Counted from the stretch's first letter, positions 1 to 9,200 are shown. The stretch: 64,000 nt of DNA from Thalassotalea hakodatensis (GCF_030295995.1 NZ_AP027365.1:1674001-1738000), one strand, 5' to 3'. The notes: generated from the sequence alone by a model not told the origin. Made by a program: numbers and translations.

Positions 1-677
1 GTACATTGGCTTCTACCTTCGAAGTTTTTATTACCTGTTAGATGTGCAACTCTACCTATAGTTAAATGTCGATCTTGATAGTGCTTGCTAATAGATGCTC
101 TTAAATCTTTTTCAACACTGTTTAATGGCATGGCTGGTAAAAACTTACCATCAGGTAGTTGGCTAAGATTTAACGGTTCTCCCATCACACCAATGAATTG
201 TTCAACTTTATCGTACCATGGGGCTAGATCGTTATATCTTATTGGCCAATCAACCCCATGATTATCAATAGCATTGGCATTAAAGTCTAGATCACTTAAC
301 CGTAAGCACTGTCGTCCCCATGTTAATGAACGACCGCCAACATGGTAGCCTCTGAGCCAATCAAAGCGTTTGTTTTCTTGATAAGGGTGCTGAATATCGT
401 TCACGAACCAATGCTTGATATCTTGATTGGTCGCAAAGCCACTACGAGATTGCTTAGCTTGTTGTGTGAATGAATGTTGGTCGGGTAGATTACCAAAGGG
501 CAGTTGCCAAGAAGCTAAGTGGGCAGTAGGGTAGTCTATTGGATGTTCTACCATTCTGCCGCGTTCGAGTACGAGCACTTTTAACCCTTGCTCGCAAAGC
601 TCTTTAGCTGCCCAACCACCTGTAATACCGCTACCAATTACGATCGCGTCAAATTTAGTATTCAGTAAGTCTACCAT
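1..677 (-). CDS. GMC-family oxidoreductase, 3' part beyond the window
   Basis: This is the N-terminal 225 codons of a FAD-dependent glucose-methanol-choline oxidoreductase. The frame is open from ATG at 677 to the window edge. Near residue 15 it has the Rossmann FAD motif GSGITGGWAA, followed by VLVLERG, where the ribose-binding acid is expected. Farther on is HVGGRSLTWGRQ, the substrate/FAD region typical of the family. The start lies 12 bp beyond the stop of the deacetylase gene on the same strand, so it is probably the last visible gene of the GalNAc operon. Such enzymes oxidise sugar or alcohol hydroxyls and often sit in marine polysaccharide loci, but the substrate cannot be read from the sequence. 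No signal peptide is seen at the start. Confidence 0.85.
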   Translation of the reverse strand, partial: MVDLLNTKFDAIVIGSGITGGWAAKELCEQGLKVLVLERGRMVEHPIDYPTAHLASWQLPFGNLPDQHSFTQQAKQSRSGFATNQDIKHWFVNDIQHPYQENKRFDWLRGYHVGGRSLTWGRQCLRLSDLDFNANAIDNHGVDWPIRYNDLAPWYDKVEQFIGVMGEPLNLSQLPDGKFLPAMPLNSVEKDLRASISKHYQDRHLTIGRVAHLTGNKNFEGRSQC

Positions 678-689
678 TGTGTAAACGTA

Positions 690-1871
690 TTATTGAGTGA
701 GCGGAGCGAACCCTTGCTCACAAAATACAACGTCACCGTCAATAATGGTGGCATTAACATTGAGTTCGTTATCAAGCACTGCTAAACAAGCACGTTTACC
801 GACTGCAATGCTACCAAGTTGATCGGCTAGCCCTAAGTGAACAGCAGGCACTAAGCTTGCCATATGAACGGCTTCAAAGAATGGTATTTCTGTCATGTCG
901 GTAATGTTTTTTACACTTTTTTCTAGTGTTAACGTACTACCTGCTAATGAACCTTGCTCAGTACGAGCGATACCATCTTTTACCACGACATCAAGTTCTC
1001 CTAAACGATAAGTTCCGTCAGAAAAACCACCAGCATTGATACAATCACTGATCAAGGCGATTTTATCTTTACCTTTTAAACGATAAATCATATTCATGAT
1101 GGTGGGGTGTAAATGTACGCCGTCTGCAATCACTTCAGCAAGTGCCCCTTTGTGCGTTAATACTGCACCTGCACAACCTGGATCACGGTGATGAATACCG
1201 CTCATGCCATTAAATACATGTACACCGCCACAAGCACCGGCAGCAAAGGCTTCGGTAGCTTGTTGATACGTTGCATTGGTGTGACCTAACATTACATTGA
1301 CCCCGAGCGAGTCTAAATAACGAATGATCTCTAATGATCCTTCAAATTCAGGGGCCAGTGCCATGACTTTTAATGTGCCTTGACTCGCTTGGTAGATCTC
1401 GTCTACGCGTTCTTTTGTCAGTTCAAGGAAGAAAGCTTCGTTATGTGCTCCTTTATGGGTTTCAGTAAAAAATAGTCCTTCATTATACGCGCCTAGTACT
1501 TGAGCACCTGGCATGTTACCGTGGCTTGCTTCGCCGATAACTTCAAAGGCTTTCAGCGTTTGCTGCCAACTGGCGGTCACTGTTGTGGCCAGAAAGCCAG
1601 TAACGCCGTGCTTGGCCAATGATTGTGAAATGGTGGCTAATGAGCTTAACTTTGCATCCATCACATCACAGCCTTCGCGGCCGTGAATGTGCATATCGAT
1701 CATACCGGGGATTAATGTTTGATTATCGAGCTCAATAATTGCGGTATTGTTGCTAGGAGTGTCGGTTATTTCACTGATAATGCCATGTTTGATTAAGACA
1801 AACTTGTTATGCTCTACGGCATTCTCTGTGACAACCTTTGAACATTTGAGGTAATATTGATCATGATTCAT
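690..1871 (-). CDS. nagA: N-acetylgalactosamine/glucosamine-6-phosphate deacetylase
   Basis: This 393-residue amidohydrolase removes the acetyl group from an N-acetylhexosamine 6-phosphate in the cytoplasm. The metal motif HIHG is at residues 61-64, the metal ligand Glu lies in APEFEG (173-178), GHTNA is at 196-200, HVFNGM at 218-223, and the catalytic Asp of the SDC motif is near 276. Length and motif order fit NagA. Its neighbours are agaS, agaZ and a GH109 gene, so the likely substrate is GalNAc-6-phosphate, the AgaA role. Sequence alone does not separate this from NagA on GlcNAc-6-phosphate. The start overlaps the end of the upstream ROK kinase gene by 11 bp, which points to translational coupling. 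Confidence 0.9.
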   Translation of the reverse strand: MNHDQYYLKCSKVVTENAVEHNKFVLIKHGIISEITDTPSNNTAIIELDNQTLIPGMIDMHIHGREGCDVMDAKLSSLATISQSLAKHGVTGFLATTVTASWQQTLKAFEVIGEASHGNMPGAQVLGAYNEGLFFTETHKGAHNEAFFLELTKERVDEIYQASQGTLKVMALAPEFEGSLEIIRYLDSLGVNVMLGHTNATYQQATEAFAAGACGGVHVFNGMSGIHHRDPGCAGAVLTHKGALAEVIADGVHLHPTIMNMIYRLKGKDKIALISDCINAGGFSDGTYRLGELDVVVKDGIARTEQGSLAGSTLTLEKSVKNITDMTEIPFFEAVHMASLVPAVHLGLADQLGSIAVGKRACLAVLDNELNVNATIIDGDVVFCEQGFAPLTQ

Positions 1872-2775
1872 TGGGTAAGCTCCCTAAAATTGCAGCTCCT
1901 CTAACACCGCTAGAGTCGCCAAATTGTGCCGCTACTATTTTGGGTGACGAAAAACCTGGAAATAAATGGCGTTTTATCACTTCAGGAAGTTGCGTGACAA
2001 TATCGTCTACCAAAGATAAGCCACCGCCTAACACGATGATGTCGGGTTCTTGCACTTTTATTAAAGTAGCAAACGTTTCTGACAGTATATCGAGATAGCA
2101 ATCAAGAATTTTTTGTGCGGTGTCATCTTTCAATTTTAGCTGTTGGTGCCAATAAATGGCTGTTTCAGTTTTGCCGGTAAAATGTTGATATAAGCGACTG
2201 ATGCCGGGCCCCGCAATATAGCTTTCAACACAGCCAGTTAAACCACACCCACAGGTAAAAATAGGGAGTTGGTATTTTTGCTGTAATTGAGCCGATAAGG
2301 GGATGTGTCCATATTCACCTGCGATGCCTAGTGTTGTTTGCTCAAGCTTACCGTTGACACAAAGCCCGCCAGCAGCGCCTGTGCCAATAATAGCCCCAAA
2401 CACTCTAGCGTAATGTTTACCTGCTCCTAGGGTAGCCTCAGATAAGGCAAAGCATCTTGTATCGTTTTTGATACTAATGGTGCGATTCAACAAGGTGTTT
2501 AAATCATGTGCGATATCTTTATTGGTCGCACAAGGAATATTCGCCGATAACACTTTACCGTGGTGATTGATTAAACCTGGCATACCAATACCTAGGTTAC
2601 ATTGCTCACCGGTGATTTGATCTGCTTTGATTATTTGCGCATTAATTGTGTTTAAAAATAATGCGTAGTCAGTAGTTGGCGTATTTACACGCCAACTATC
2701 TAGTAAATTAAAATGGTCATCAAATATAGCAGTTTCTATTTTAGTACCGCCGATATCTACACCGTAACGCGCCAT
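1861..2775 (-). CDS. ROK-family sugar kinase, probable N-acetylgalactosamine kinase
   Basis: This 304-residue ROK kinase probably phosphorylates free GalNAc at C6 in the cytoplasm, the AgaK role of the Shewanella-type pathway. It has the ATP phosphate motif DIGGTK at 7-12, the catalytic Asp in KNDTR near 105, and the GTGAAGG turn near 131. The ROK zinc site is also present, with His in GEYGHIPL (about 157) and cysteines in CGCGLTGC (175-182). It lies between agaS and the deacetylase gene, 40 bp after agaS and overlapping the next gene by 11 bp. A kinase in this position implies that sugar enters unphosphorylated rather than through a PTS. NagK or fructokinase specificity remains possible. Confidence 0.85.
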   Translation of the reverse strand: MARYGVDIGGTKIETAIFDDHFNLLDSWRVNTPTTDYALFLNTINAQIIKADQITGEQCNLGIGMPGLINHHGKVLSANIPCATNKDIAHDLNTLLNRTISIKNDTRCFALSEATLGAGKHYARVFGAIIGTGAAGGLCVNGKLEQTTLGIAGEYGHIPLSAQLQQKYQLPIFTCGCGLTGCVESYIAGPGISRLYQHFTGKTETAIYWHQQLKLKDDTAQKILDCYLDILSETFATLIKVQEPDIIVLGGGLSLVDDIVTQLPEVIKRHLFPGFSSPKIVAAQFGDSSGVRGAAILGSLPNES

Positions 2776-2815
2776 TTTACAGTCCTAATGGTTATTAGTT
2801 TTAATGGATATTCAC

Positions 2816-3940
2816 TTAAATATCTTGATAAGGATAAATAGTAACACCTTGAACAACACGGTTCACCTCGCCAGTTGGGCAGGGGTTGTCTGGTGATAAA
2901 TTGAGTGACATTGATTTATAAAATGCCAACATTTGGCAGTATACAATGAAAGGAAAGCCTGCCCAAATATCATCAATTTTTCGCTCAGTACCAAACACAA
3001 CCTCGTCAATACAGGTAATTTCATTTGCGATATTGTCTTTTACAACTTCATTGTATAAATCTTCGGTATAACGTCGAGTAACATTATTGTTTGATTGAAA
3101 AATAATAATGTCTGTGTTGTTGTTCACTATAGATTTAGGACCATGACGAAAACCTAACGGGCTTTCACAATAACTGGTAATTTTTCCTGCGGTAAGTTCT
3201 AAATACTTTAAGGCCGCTTCACGTGCAATACCTAGATTAGTGCCAGAGCCTAAAAATACGATCCTGTCGATATCATTACTGGCTTTCTTTTTAATCGTAT
3301 TTACTTCTTCTGCCAAGAGGTGCTTAGCGGCGTTAATTGCTAACGATAGCTGTTCTTCATTAGGCGTGAAAATACTTAACACCGACACCATCATCGACGT
3401 AAAACTGCTGGTCATTGCAAAACTTTCATCAAGGGTGCCTTCCGGCATAATTAAACTTAATGCGTTTGCTTTGTTTCTTGCGCCATTGGCAAGTTCGCCA
3501 TTGCTGTTACAGGTGATGACTAAATGATAGCAATCATCAATTAATTGGTTTGCCAATTCCACAGCGGCAATGCTTTCAGGGCTGTTGCCAGAACGCGCGA
3601 AAGAAATTAACAGCGTGGGCTTTTCTTTTTGTAAATAATACTCAGGTGTACCGACAATGTCTGTTGTACTAATTGCTTTGCAAGAAAGGCCTGTTTTTTT
3701 AGCAATATAAGGAGCTACTGTATCGCCAACATACGCAGATGTGCCAGCACCAGTAAATAACACTCTAATACCGTTTAAGGCAAGAATTGGAGTTAAGAAC
3801 GCTTGAATTTCATCATGCTTATTAACAATGTTATCGAACGCTTGTTGCCAGACGGTAGGTTGTTGAGCAATTTCTTTTGCGGTCCAGAATGCACCTTGTT
3901 CTTTTAAGGAATCGGTGTCGATAGTCAAAAATTTATTCAT
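2816..3940 (-). CDS. agaS: SIS-domain galactosamine-6-phosphate deaminase/isomerase AgaS
   Basis: This is a two-SIS-domain sugar isomerase of 374 residues. AgaS-family enzymes convert galactosamine-6-phosphate to tagatose-6-phosphate and ammonia. The first SIS motif, GAGTSAYVGD, is at about 64-73, and SFARSGNSPES, a phosphosugar-binding serine loop, is at about 113-123. I chose the ATG at 3940 because family homology begins at MNKFLTI. The frame could open 45 bp earlier at 3985, but that extension overlaps the upstream agaZ gene and has no family match. The gap to agaZ is 10 bp. The FRHGPKS segment near 270 is the usual C-terminal active-site region of this family. Confidence 0.92.
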   Translation of the reverse strand: MNKFLTIDTDSLKEQGAFWTAKEIAQQPTVWQQAFDNIVNKHDEIQAFLTPILALNGIRVLFTGAGTSAYVGDTVAPYIAKKTGLSCKAISTTDIVGTPEYYLQKEKPTLLISFARSGNSPESIAAVELANQLIDDCYHLVITCNSNGELANGARNKANALSLIMPEGTLDESFAMTSSFTSMMVSVLSIFTPNEEQLSLAINAAKHLLAEEVNTIKKKASNDIDRIVFLGSGTNLGIAREAALKYLELTAGKITSYCESPLGFRHGPKSIVNNNTDIIIFQSNNNVTRRYTEDLYNEVVKDNIANEITCIDEVVFGTERKIDDIWAGFPFIVYCQMLAFYKSMSLNLSPDNPCPTGEVNRVVQGVTIYPYQDI

Positions 3941-3950
3941 CGGGTCAAAC

Positions 3951-5240
3951 CTATAGTGGAGACTGTTGATTGCAAGCGTTAGCATATACTTCAGTCACTT
4001 GCATAATTTTGTGAACAACTAAGTCGTGTGGACAGTTCTGTATTTCACCTTCTCTTAATGCTTGGTATTGCTCTGGTAGAAACTGGCTGATCAATGGTAA
4101 CGGAATCGCATTGTTTGTTAAGTTTTCTAACAACACTTGCACCGCTTGTTCAACACGTACTGTATTCCAATAATATCGAATACGGTCACTGTAGCTGTAT
4201 TGACGATAAAACATTTCTTTTTCAGGGGCTACTTGGTAGAACTTTTGCCAATAACCTGGGTTTTCTTGCATCTCTGTTTCAAACACTGCCATTAAGTTAG
4301 CTTGACGTTCTGGCTCAATATACGCTTGTTCAATAAAGCTTAATGCAAATAGTGCCTCTCGCATGGCAAAAGTTAATTGTGGGCCCACTTTTAAAATCGC
4401 AAAATGATCAGCGACTAACGCTTTATAAGCACTTGGCTTTTGGTAATCAGTAGAGTGCGCTTCAAAGACAATATTGGGTACTGTTTTAATAAATTGACTA
4501 AGCGATTGAGCTTTTTCAGCGTTATAGTCGATGATGCTGGTATGATCAAATTCAACACCGGGTTGAACCACAATGCCGATAACACGTTGCCAAGCATCTG
4601 TTAATGCTTTTGCTTTAAACGCCGCTAAATGAATATCATATGTTTTCGCGACATTTTCTTTAGGTGTTACTTCAAGTGAAGTAATTTCTTCAGTTGCACC
4701 ACCTGGAGGAGGCACTTCAGTGCCAATAACATAAAGAATATCTGATTGACCAAAGGTTTCAATCGCGGTTTTTTCTGCAATTTCGCATAAAATAGCTGCA
4801 CGTTCTGCGATGATTTCATCGGTTAGTGCTGGTTCATCATCAGCACAAGGCATGCTGGTATCAAGGTGAATTTTTTTAAACCCAGCAGCAACATAACTTT
4901 TGATTAAGGTTTTTGACTTTTCCATCGCTTGTTGAGCTGTTTCAGTTACCCAACATACAGGACCAAGATGATCACCACCTAAAATAACCTTTTCCATTGG
5001 AAAATTTAACTTTTCGGCAATACTCGTGATAAAAGTTACATAATCAGCTGGTTTCATTGATGTATAACCACCAAATTGATTCACTTGATTGGCGGTTGCT
5101 TCTATAAGCACAACGGAATTATTTTTTTGTGCTTGTTTAATTGCAGCTTCAATAATCAAAGGCTGAGCACAGCAAACAGAATAAATGCCAACTTTTACAT
5201 CATTACGATTACTATTAATGATATCTACTATCTTAGTCAC
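3951..5240 (-). CDS. agaZ: Tagatose-bisphosphate aldolase non-catalytic subunit / tagatose-6-phosphate kinase family (AgaZ/KbaZ/GatZ)
   Basis: This 429-residue protein belongs to the GatZ/KbaZ/AgaZ family, recognised by the N-terminal VGIYSVCCAQP and EATANQVNQFGGYT segments and by LGGDHLGPVCW. In E. coli the family stabilises the class II tagatose-1,6-bisphosphate aldolase; in Shewanella-type GalNAc pathways it has been proposed to act on tagatose-6-phosphate. It is the first gene of the minus-strand operon and lies divergent from the GH109 gene, with an AgaR-like operator about 48 bp upstream of its start. The catalytic partner AgaY/KbaY is not in the window, so either it is encoded elsewhere or a general aldolase does the cleavage. 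Confidence 0.9.
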   Translation of the reverse strand: MTKIVDIINSNRNDVKVGIYSVCCAQPLIIEAAIKQAQKNNSVVLIEATANQVNQFGGYTSMKPADYVTFITSIAEKLNFPMEKVILGGDHLGPVCWVTETAQQAMEKSKTLIKSYVAAGFKKIHLDTSMPCADDEPALTDEIIAERAAILCEIAEKTAIETFGQSDILYVIGTEVPPPGGATEEITSLEVTPKENVAKTYDIHLAAFKAKALTDAWQRVIGIVVQPGVEFDHTSIIDYNAEKAQSLSQFIKTVPNIVFEAHSTDYQKPSAYKALVADHFAILKVGPQLTFAMREALFALSFIEQAYIEPERQANLMAVFETEMQENPGYWQKFYQVAPEKEMFYRQYSYSDRIRYYWNTVRVEQAVQVLLENLTNNAIPLPLISQFLPEQYQALREGEIQNCPHDLVVHKIMQVTEVYANACNQQSPL

Positions 5241-5541
5241 TGCTAATCCTATTTTTACAATTTAAAAATTAATAAAGATACTATCAGCTTTCGTTTTCTT
5301 TCGCAATAATGTTAATGAAAGAATGTTATTTATAATAAGTGTTATAATAAAGTTTAATTAAAACAGTGATTTGTGTTATTTGCGTGGTTTGTGTTATGTC
5401 TGTTTTTTTCTTTGATTATGGTTTTATTGTTTTTATTGAAGTCTTTTGAAAGTTTTAATTGCGTTTTAAGTCGTGTTTGGTTATATATAGTGCATTACAT
5501 TTATACATAATTTAGTTTGATAAGAAATAAAGGAAACACAC
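5241..5541. promoter_or_regulatory. Divergent promoter region agaZ / GH109
   Basis: This 301-bp AT-rich gap carries control signals for both flanking transcription units. Besides the AgaR-like site listed separately, it contains a direct repeat TTTGTGTTAT at 5370-5379 and 5388-5397 (18 bp apart), a TATAAT hexamer at 5343-5348, and another CTTTCATT half-site on the minus strand at about 5313-5320. GH109 has a clear AAAGGA ribosome-binding site just before its ATG. No coding frame was seen. Confidence 0.5.
5288..5303 (+). promoter_or_regulatory. Predicted AgaR operator
   Basis: The 16-mer CTTTCGTTTTCTTTCG consists of two TTTC half-sites. It agrees well with the E. coli AgaR consensus core TTTCRTTTYRTTTY, with one mismatch in those 14 positions. 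It is close to CTTTCATAATCTTTCA at 24226-24241, upstream of the DeoR-type regulator gene. It sits about 48 bp before agaZ and about 240 bp before GH109. Binding is inferred. Confidence 0.6.
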
Positions 5542-7002
5542 ATGTCTGATCTTGGTCGTCGTAAATTTTTAAAGTCAGCAGCCGCAACAGCTGCTGTAGG
5601 TGTTGTAGCCGGTTGCGCAGCTACCGCTCAGAATACGGGTTCTCCAATACTTAAACAGCAGGGCCCAAGTGTTATGGGTCTTGTTGTGCCAAAAATGGAT
5701 GTAGTAAGAGTAGGCTTTATTGGTGTTGGTGTTCGTGGTGGAGATTATCACGTTAAAAATTTCCTTAAAATGGAAGGCGTTGAGGTAAAAGCAATTTGCG
5801 ATACCGATCAGCAGTCACTTGATAAATCTGTTGCCCATGTTGTTAAGCAAGGCTTTCCAGCACCTGAAAGGTATACAGGCTCTGATTACGCTTACCGTAA
5901 AATGCTTGAGAGACAAGATATAGATGTAGTTGTGATTTCTACGCCATGGAAATGGCATGCACCAATGGCTGTAGAGTCAATGGAAAGTGGTAAACACGCA
6001 CTAATTGAAGTACCAGCGGCGACGACTATTGAAGAGTGTTGGCAGTTAGTTGATACCGCAGAGCGTACTCAGAAAAACTGTATGATGATGGAAAACGTTA
6101 ACTACGGTCGTGATGAATTAATGTCGCTTAATATGGTGCGTCAAGGCTTATTCGGTGATTTACTGCACGGTGAAGCTGCTTATATTCATGAACTCCGTTG
6201 GCAAATGAAAGAAGTTGATCGTAAAACAGGATCATGGCGTACACAACGTCATGCTATGCACAACGGTAATTTATATCCAACGCATGGTTTAGGTCCAGTA
6301 GCACAATATATGAATGTTAACCGAGGTGATCGTCTCGATTATCTTACTTCTATGAGTTCACCTGCAATGGGACGTCAACAATATGCTCAACGAGAATTCC
6401 CCGCGAGCCACCAACGTAATCAAATGAAATACATCGCCGGTGATATGAATACGAGTATTATTAAAACCGTGAAAGGTCGTAGTATCATGGTTCAACATGA
6501 CACGACAACTCCAAGACCGTACAGTCGTCATAATTTAATTCAAGGCACTAACGGTGTATTTGCAGGCTTCCCTAATCGTATCGCACTTGAGAACATTCCA
6601 GATAAAATTAAAGCTATTTATGACCAAGAGCATGAACAAGCTTTGGCTCAATGGACAGCGAATGGTAAAAAAGGTTATAAGCCACACCATCAGAATTATC
6701 ATTCATGGGACACAGACATGGAGAAATGGTATCAAGCATATGATCATCCATTATGGAAGCGTTTAGGTGATGCAGCCAAAGGTGCTGGTCATGGTGGTAT
6801 GGACTTTATTATGACACATCGTATTATTTCATGTTTACGAAATGGTGAGCCTTTAGATCAAGATGTTTATGATGCAGCGGCATGGTCTTCGGTATTCCCA
6901 CTTAGTATGGATTCCGTTGCAGATCGTAGTAACAGCAAGGTCATTCCAGATTTTACCCGTGGCGCATGGAAAACAGGGAAGCCATTAGGAATTGTTACTT
7001 AA
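5542..7002 (+). CDS. GH109 alpha-N-acetylgalactosaminidase, Tat-exported lipoprotein
   Basis: This 486-residue Gfo/Idh/MocA-fold protein is of the GH109 type, a glycosidase family that uses NAD+ to remove terminal alpha-linked GalNAc by a redox-elimination mechanism. The N-terminus is a Tat signal (twin Arg at 6-7, then FLK) ending in the lipobox VAGC with Cys25, so it is probably membrane-anchored and exported already folded with its cofactor. The dinucleotide motif [10 protein letters not shown] is at 58-67. The C-terminal GHGGMDF and [11 protein letters not shown] segments are typical of GH109. It lies divergent from the GalNAc catabolic operon, which supports GalNAc as its product. The start is supported by AAAGGA upstream. 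Confidence 0.92.
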   Translation: MSDLGRRKFLKSAAATAAVGVVAGCAATAQNTGSPILKQQGPSVMGLVVPKMDVVRVGFIGVGVRGGDYHVKNFLKMEGVEVKAICDTDQQSLDKSVAHVVKQGFPAPERYTGSDYAYRKMLERQDIDVVVISTPWKWHAPMAVESMESGKHALIEVPAATTIEECWQLVDTAERTQKNCMMMENVNYGRDELMSLNMVRQGLFGDLLHGEAAYIHELRWQMKEVDRKTGSWRTQRHAMHNGNLYPTHGLGPVAQYMNVNRGDRLDYLTSMSSPAMGRQQYAQREFPASHQRNQMKYIAGDMNTSIIKTVKGRSIMVQHDTTTPRPYSRHNLIQGTNGVFAGFPNRIALENIPDKIKAIYDQEHEQALAQWTANGKKGYKPHHQNYHSWDTDMEKWYQAYDHPLWKRLGDAAKGAGHGGMDFIMTHRIISCLRNGEPLDQDVYDAAAWSSVFPLSMDSVADRSNSKVIPDFTRGAWKTGKPLGIVT

Positions 7003-7027
7003 TTACAGGCCGTAAGCGACTTTTAAT

Positions 7028-7082
7028 AAAGGGCTTTAATTAGATGAACCAATAATTTGGTCATTTGATTAAGGCCTTTTTT
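7028..7082 (+). terminator. Probable terminator after GH109
   Basis: AAAGGGCTTTAAT (7028-7040) can pair, with a mismatch, with ATTAAGGCCTTTTTT (7068-7082). The hairpin has a long loop and ends in a T-run. Confidence 0.5.
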
Positions 7083-7586
7083 ATAAGCATCTCATTCTTA
7101 ATTTTTATTCTTAACACTCACGATTCATGGCATTAAACGAGTGATAAAGTCGAGAAAAACTACTGTCGAAAATTCAGATTTTGTTTGTTCCAGCTTTAAA
7201 CGCGCAAAGCAATTACTATTTCTAATTATATCGTGGAAGGCGAGAATAGATCTTATTATCCCGTTGATATGATATGGAAGTAGTGGTAATTTGAATATTG
7301 AATTTTTGTAATGAGGAACTGTTCATAGCGTGACTTGCGAGAATGGTTCTTATGAAAAATCGCTCGTGTGAATAACTAATTTAATTAACGTTTATTGGGT
7401 TTAGTGTTTAATAATTTAATTTGTTTTCGGCTCAATTATTATGACTCTGCTGTTTAAAAAGTTGCGGTTTGGTTTGGTGTTATTGGCAGGGCACTTGTCT
7501 CGGTTGTACTCACTACTTGTTGCTTGGTTCAGGTTTACGTTCTTAGGTTAATTAATCAGGTTTAGCAGTGAATCGAACCACTTGCT
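7083..7586. other. Non-coding stretch ahead of the cassette array
   Basis: About 500 bp without a convincing gene. A 36-codon frame at 7441-7551 (MTLLFKKLRFG to TFLG, Leu-rich) is the only short ORF of note and has no clear ribosome-binding site. A short imperfect hairpin with TTTAGCAGTG and CCACTTGCTAAA arms lies at 7561-7589. The stretch may be a cassette without a recognisable ORF, or its decayed left neighbour, but I cannot show that. Confidence 0.4.
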
Positions 7587-7714
7587 AAATAACAGATGCT
7601 TAAGTAAATTCATCTACAAAAAATTCAAATCGGACTTAAAGAGTTTGTTTCGTTTTTTGCAAAGTGCAAAAAAGTAAACCAATCATTTTAAGTCGTTTAA
7701 TATAAGCGTTAGGT
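7587..7714 (+). repeat. attC-like site 1 with long hairpin
   Basis: The R' box GTTAGGT is at 7708-7714. The site centres on a 29-bp imperfect stem, with arms 7633-7661 and 7665-7694 around a 3-nt AAG loop. An outer pairing of GCTTAAGTAAA with TTTAATATAAGC is also possible. The left R'' box (AAATAAC, 7587-7593) is poorly conserved. The sequence differs from the other three sites, so this is the least certain of them. Confidence 0.5.
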
Positions 7715-7732
7715 GATATAAAAGGATTTAGT

Positions 7733-8155
7733 ATGAATTTTGATGATCGTATTATTAATTTTTATCGTGCAGGTATTGGATTAGCTACCTCAGCGATTTG
7801 TTTAGCATTCTTAGCACTAATTGGCTTTTTACTTCTCAATAGAACTGCCCCATTTTCAATGCAAGCTGCAGGATTTATTATGGTATTTCTACTTCTAGCT
7901 GTTTGGTTTGGTAAGCTTAGCTATCAGCTCATTTTTAAAGCATCAAAGGAACGCACGTATCTGTTTTCTCCAACTTCAATCATCGTAATATTTTCGCTAG
8001 TTGGCTTGGGCGCATTATCTGGAATTGTATTTAGGTTCTCAACGGGCGATTTCGAAAACAGCTTCCTAAGTCTCTTAATTTTATTAATACTGTTCCCACT
8101 TGGCCATTTTTGTTGGAAACATGCAAAAAATAATAGCAGCGTAAATGTCACCTAA
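7733..8155 (+). CDS. Cassette-encoded four-helix membrane protein, unknown function
   Basis: This 140-residue protein is not recognised. It shows four hydrophobic segments at about 14-34, 43-65, 84-102 and 112-128, with a short basic tail. The start follows AAAAGG at about the right distance and begins 19 bp after the attC1 R' box, a typical cassette layout. The stop overlaps a following frame, but the better start of the next gene lies 56 bp downstream. Small membrane proteins without known function are common cassette cargo. Confidence 0.65.
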   Translation: MNFDDRIINFYRAGIGLATSAICLAFLALIGFLLLNRTAPFSMQAAGFIMVFLLLAVWFGKLSYQLIFKASKERTYLFSPTSIIVIFSLVGLGALSGIVFRFSTGDFENSFLSLLILLILFPLGHFCWKHAKNNSSVNVT

Positions 8156-8210
8156 GAAAATAAATCAGGACATTATTGTGGGCGTCATGTGTTTTCTAAG
8201 GAGTGGAATT

Positions 8211-8405
8211 ATGAGTGATAAACAGAATAAAGCATTTTGGATTATTTTTATTATGTTTAGTGTTTTAGCTACTGTAGGTATTTATTCTCAAGGGGCCTTC
8301 GATAGCATAACGTTGGGTGGCTCTGTAATAATGACTATATTTTATTTATTAGTAGCTTTTTTAATACGTTTATATGTTAAATCTAATCCTGAAACATTTG
8401 ATTAG
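8211..8405 (+). CDS. Small two-helix membrane protein in cassette
   Basis: This is a 64-residue protein starting at MSDKQNK with two hydrophobic helices (about 8-26 and 34-55) and a basic segment, LYVKSNPE, at the end. I chose the start at 8211 because AAGGAG stands 8 nt before it; the same frame is open from 8145, but that part lacks a ribosome-binding site. It shares a cassette with the preceding gene, since no attC separates them. Function unknown. Confidence 0.6.
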   Translation: MSDKQNKAFWIIFIMFSVLATVGIYSQGAFDSITLGGSVIMTIFYLLVAFLIRLYVKSNPETFD

Positions 8406-8415
8406 CTATCAATAA

Positions 8416-8525
8416 ATTAAACACATAATAAGGGCATAAAGTAATGGGACACGTAAAGCTTGCTCGATTCCACTTTGTTTCACATTTTAGCAAGCATTAC
8501 TTCGCTGTTTAATGCGGCGTTACAT
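8416..8525 (+). repeat. attC-like site 2
   Basis: Inner arms GTAAAGCTTGCT (8453-8464) and AGCAAGCATTAC (8489-8500) pair at 11 of 12 positions. GCATAAAG on the left pairs with TTTAATGC on the right. The 3' end is GCGGCGTTACAT, a slightly degenerate R' box, and the left R''-like box is ATTAAAC. It is very similar to site 4 in sequence and length. Confidence 0.75.
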
Positions 8526-8588
8526 TTCACGCGAACATTGGTGGAAACTAATTGTTTTGGTATTTAATTTGGAAATCATATTTAAGTA

Positions 8589-9143
8589 ATGAAATATTTT
8601 AAAACTCCAGAGTTTCTTTATGAAGTACTTGGAGAGAAACAATCAATATTAGAAGTCTCTTGCACAATAATTTTCGCTTTACTTGGTAGCTGGATTATCT
8701 ATTCCCTCGCAGGCATTGAATTGTGGAATTGGCAAACAGTTGTAGCTTATCTATTAATAACTGATGTATTAGCAGGGTGTATTGCTAATTTTAGTTTTGG
8801 TACTAATGAGTTTTACGCAAAAAGGCCTAAAAATCGTCTTATATTTATTTCCATTCATGTTCATATATTAGCTATTGCTTGGTTACTTTCTGAGCCAATG
8901 GATACTGCTTTAATTGTTTGGGGGTTCACTATAGCTTCAGCATTTTTGATTAATGCCTTAAAAGGAAAACCCTTTCAGGGCTTTATTGCAGCAAACTTAA
9001 TGTGTTACGGGATATTGTTACTCATTTATTTGTCTCTTCCTGAATGGTTCTTGATGGTAAGTATGTTCTTTATGATTAAAGTGTTGTTTAGTTTTTCAGT
9101 TGATCATTTTGATAAGCAAACTAAAGAGGCAAGTGAAATATAA
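8589..9143 (+). CDS. Cassette-encoded polytopic membrane protein, unknown function
   Basis: This 184-residue protein has about six hydrophobic segments, beginning near residue 22 (CTIIFALLGSWIIYSLAG) and including runs near 50, 85, 108, 135 and 155. I do not recognise a family. It starts about 65 bp after attC2 without a strong Shine-Dalgarno sequence, and its stop codon lies inside the left box of attC3 (TATAACAAGCGC). That placement marks it as the cargo of a single cassette, to be read from an outside promoter. Confidence 0.65.
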   Translation: MKYFKTPEFLYEVLGEKQSILEVSCTIIFALLGSWIIYSLAGIELWNWQTVVAYLLITDVLAGCIANFSFGTNEFYAKRPKNRLIFISIHVHILAIAWLLSEPMDTALIVWGFTIASAFLINALKGKPFQGFIAANLMCYGILLLIYLSLPEWFLMVSMFFMIKVLFSFSVDHFDKQTKEASEI

Positions 9144-9200
9144 CAAGCGCATAAAGTCACGGGGCACGTAAAGCTTGCTCGGTTCCGGTTCGCTTCACAT
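9138..9200 (+). repeat. attC-like site 3, 3' half missing
   Basis: The left half matches sites 2 and 4 well: AACAAGCGCATAAAG, then CACGTAAAGCTTGCTCGG and CGCTTCACAT. Similarity stops at about 9200. The expected right arm (AGCAAGCATTAC) and GCGGCGTTA end are absent, replaced by unrelated sequence with a small GTCC/GGAC hairpin at 9210-9224. The site should therefore be unable to fold fully or recombine. Confidence 0.65.
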
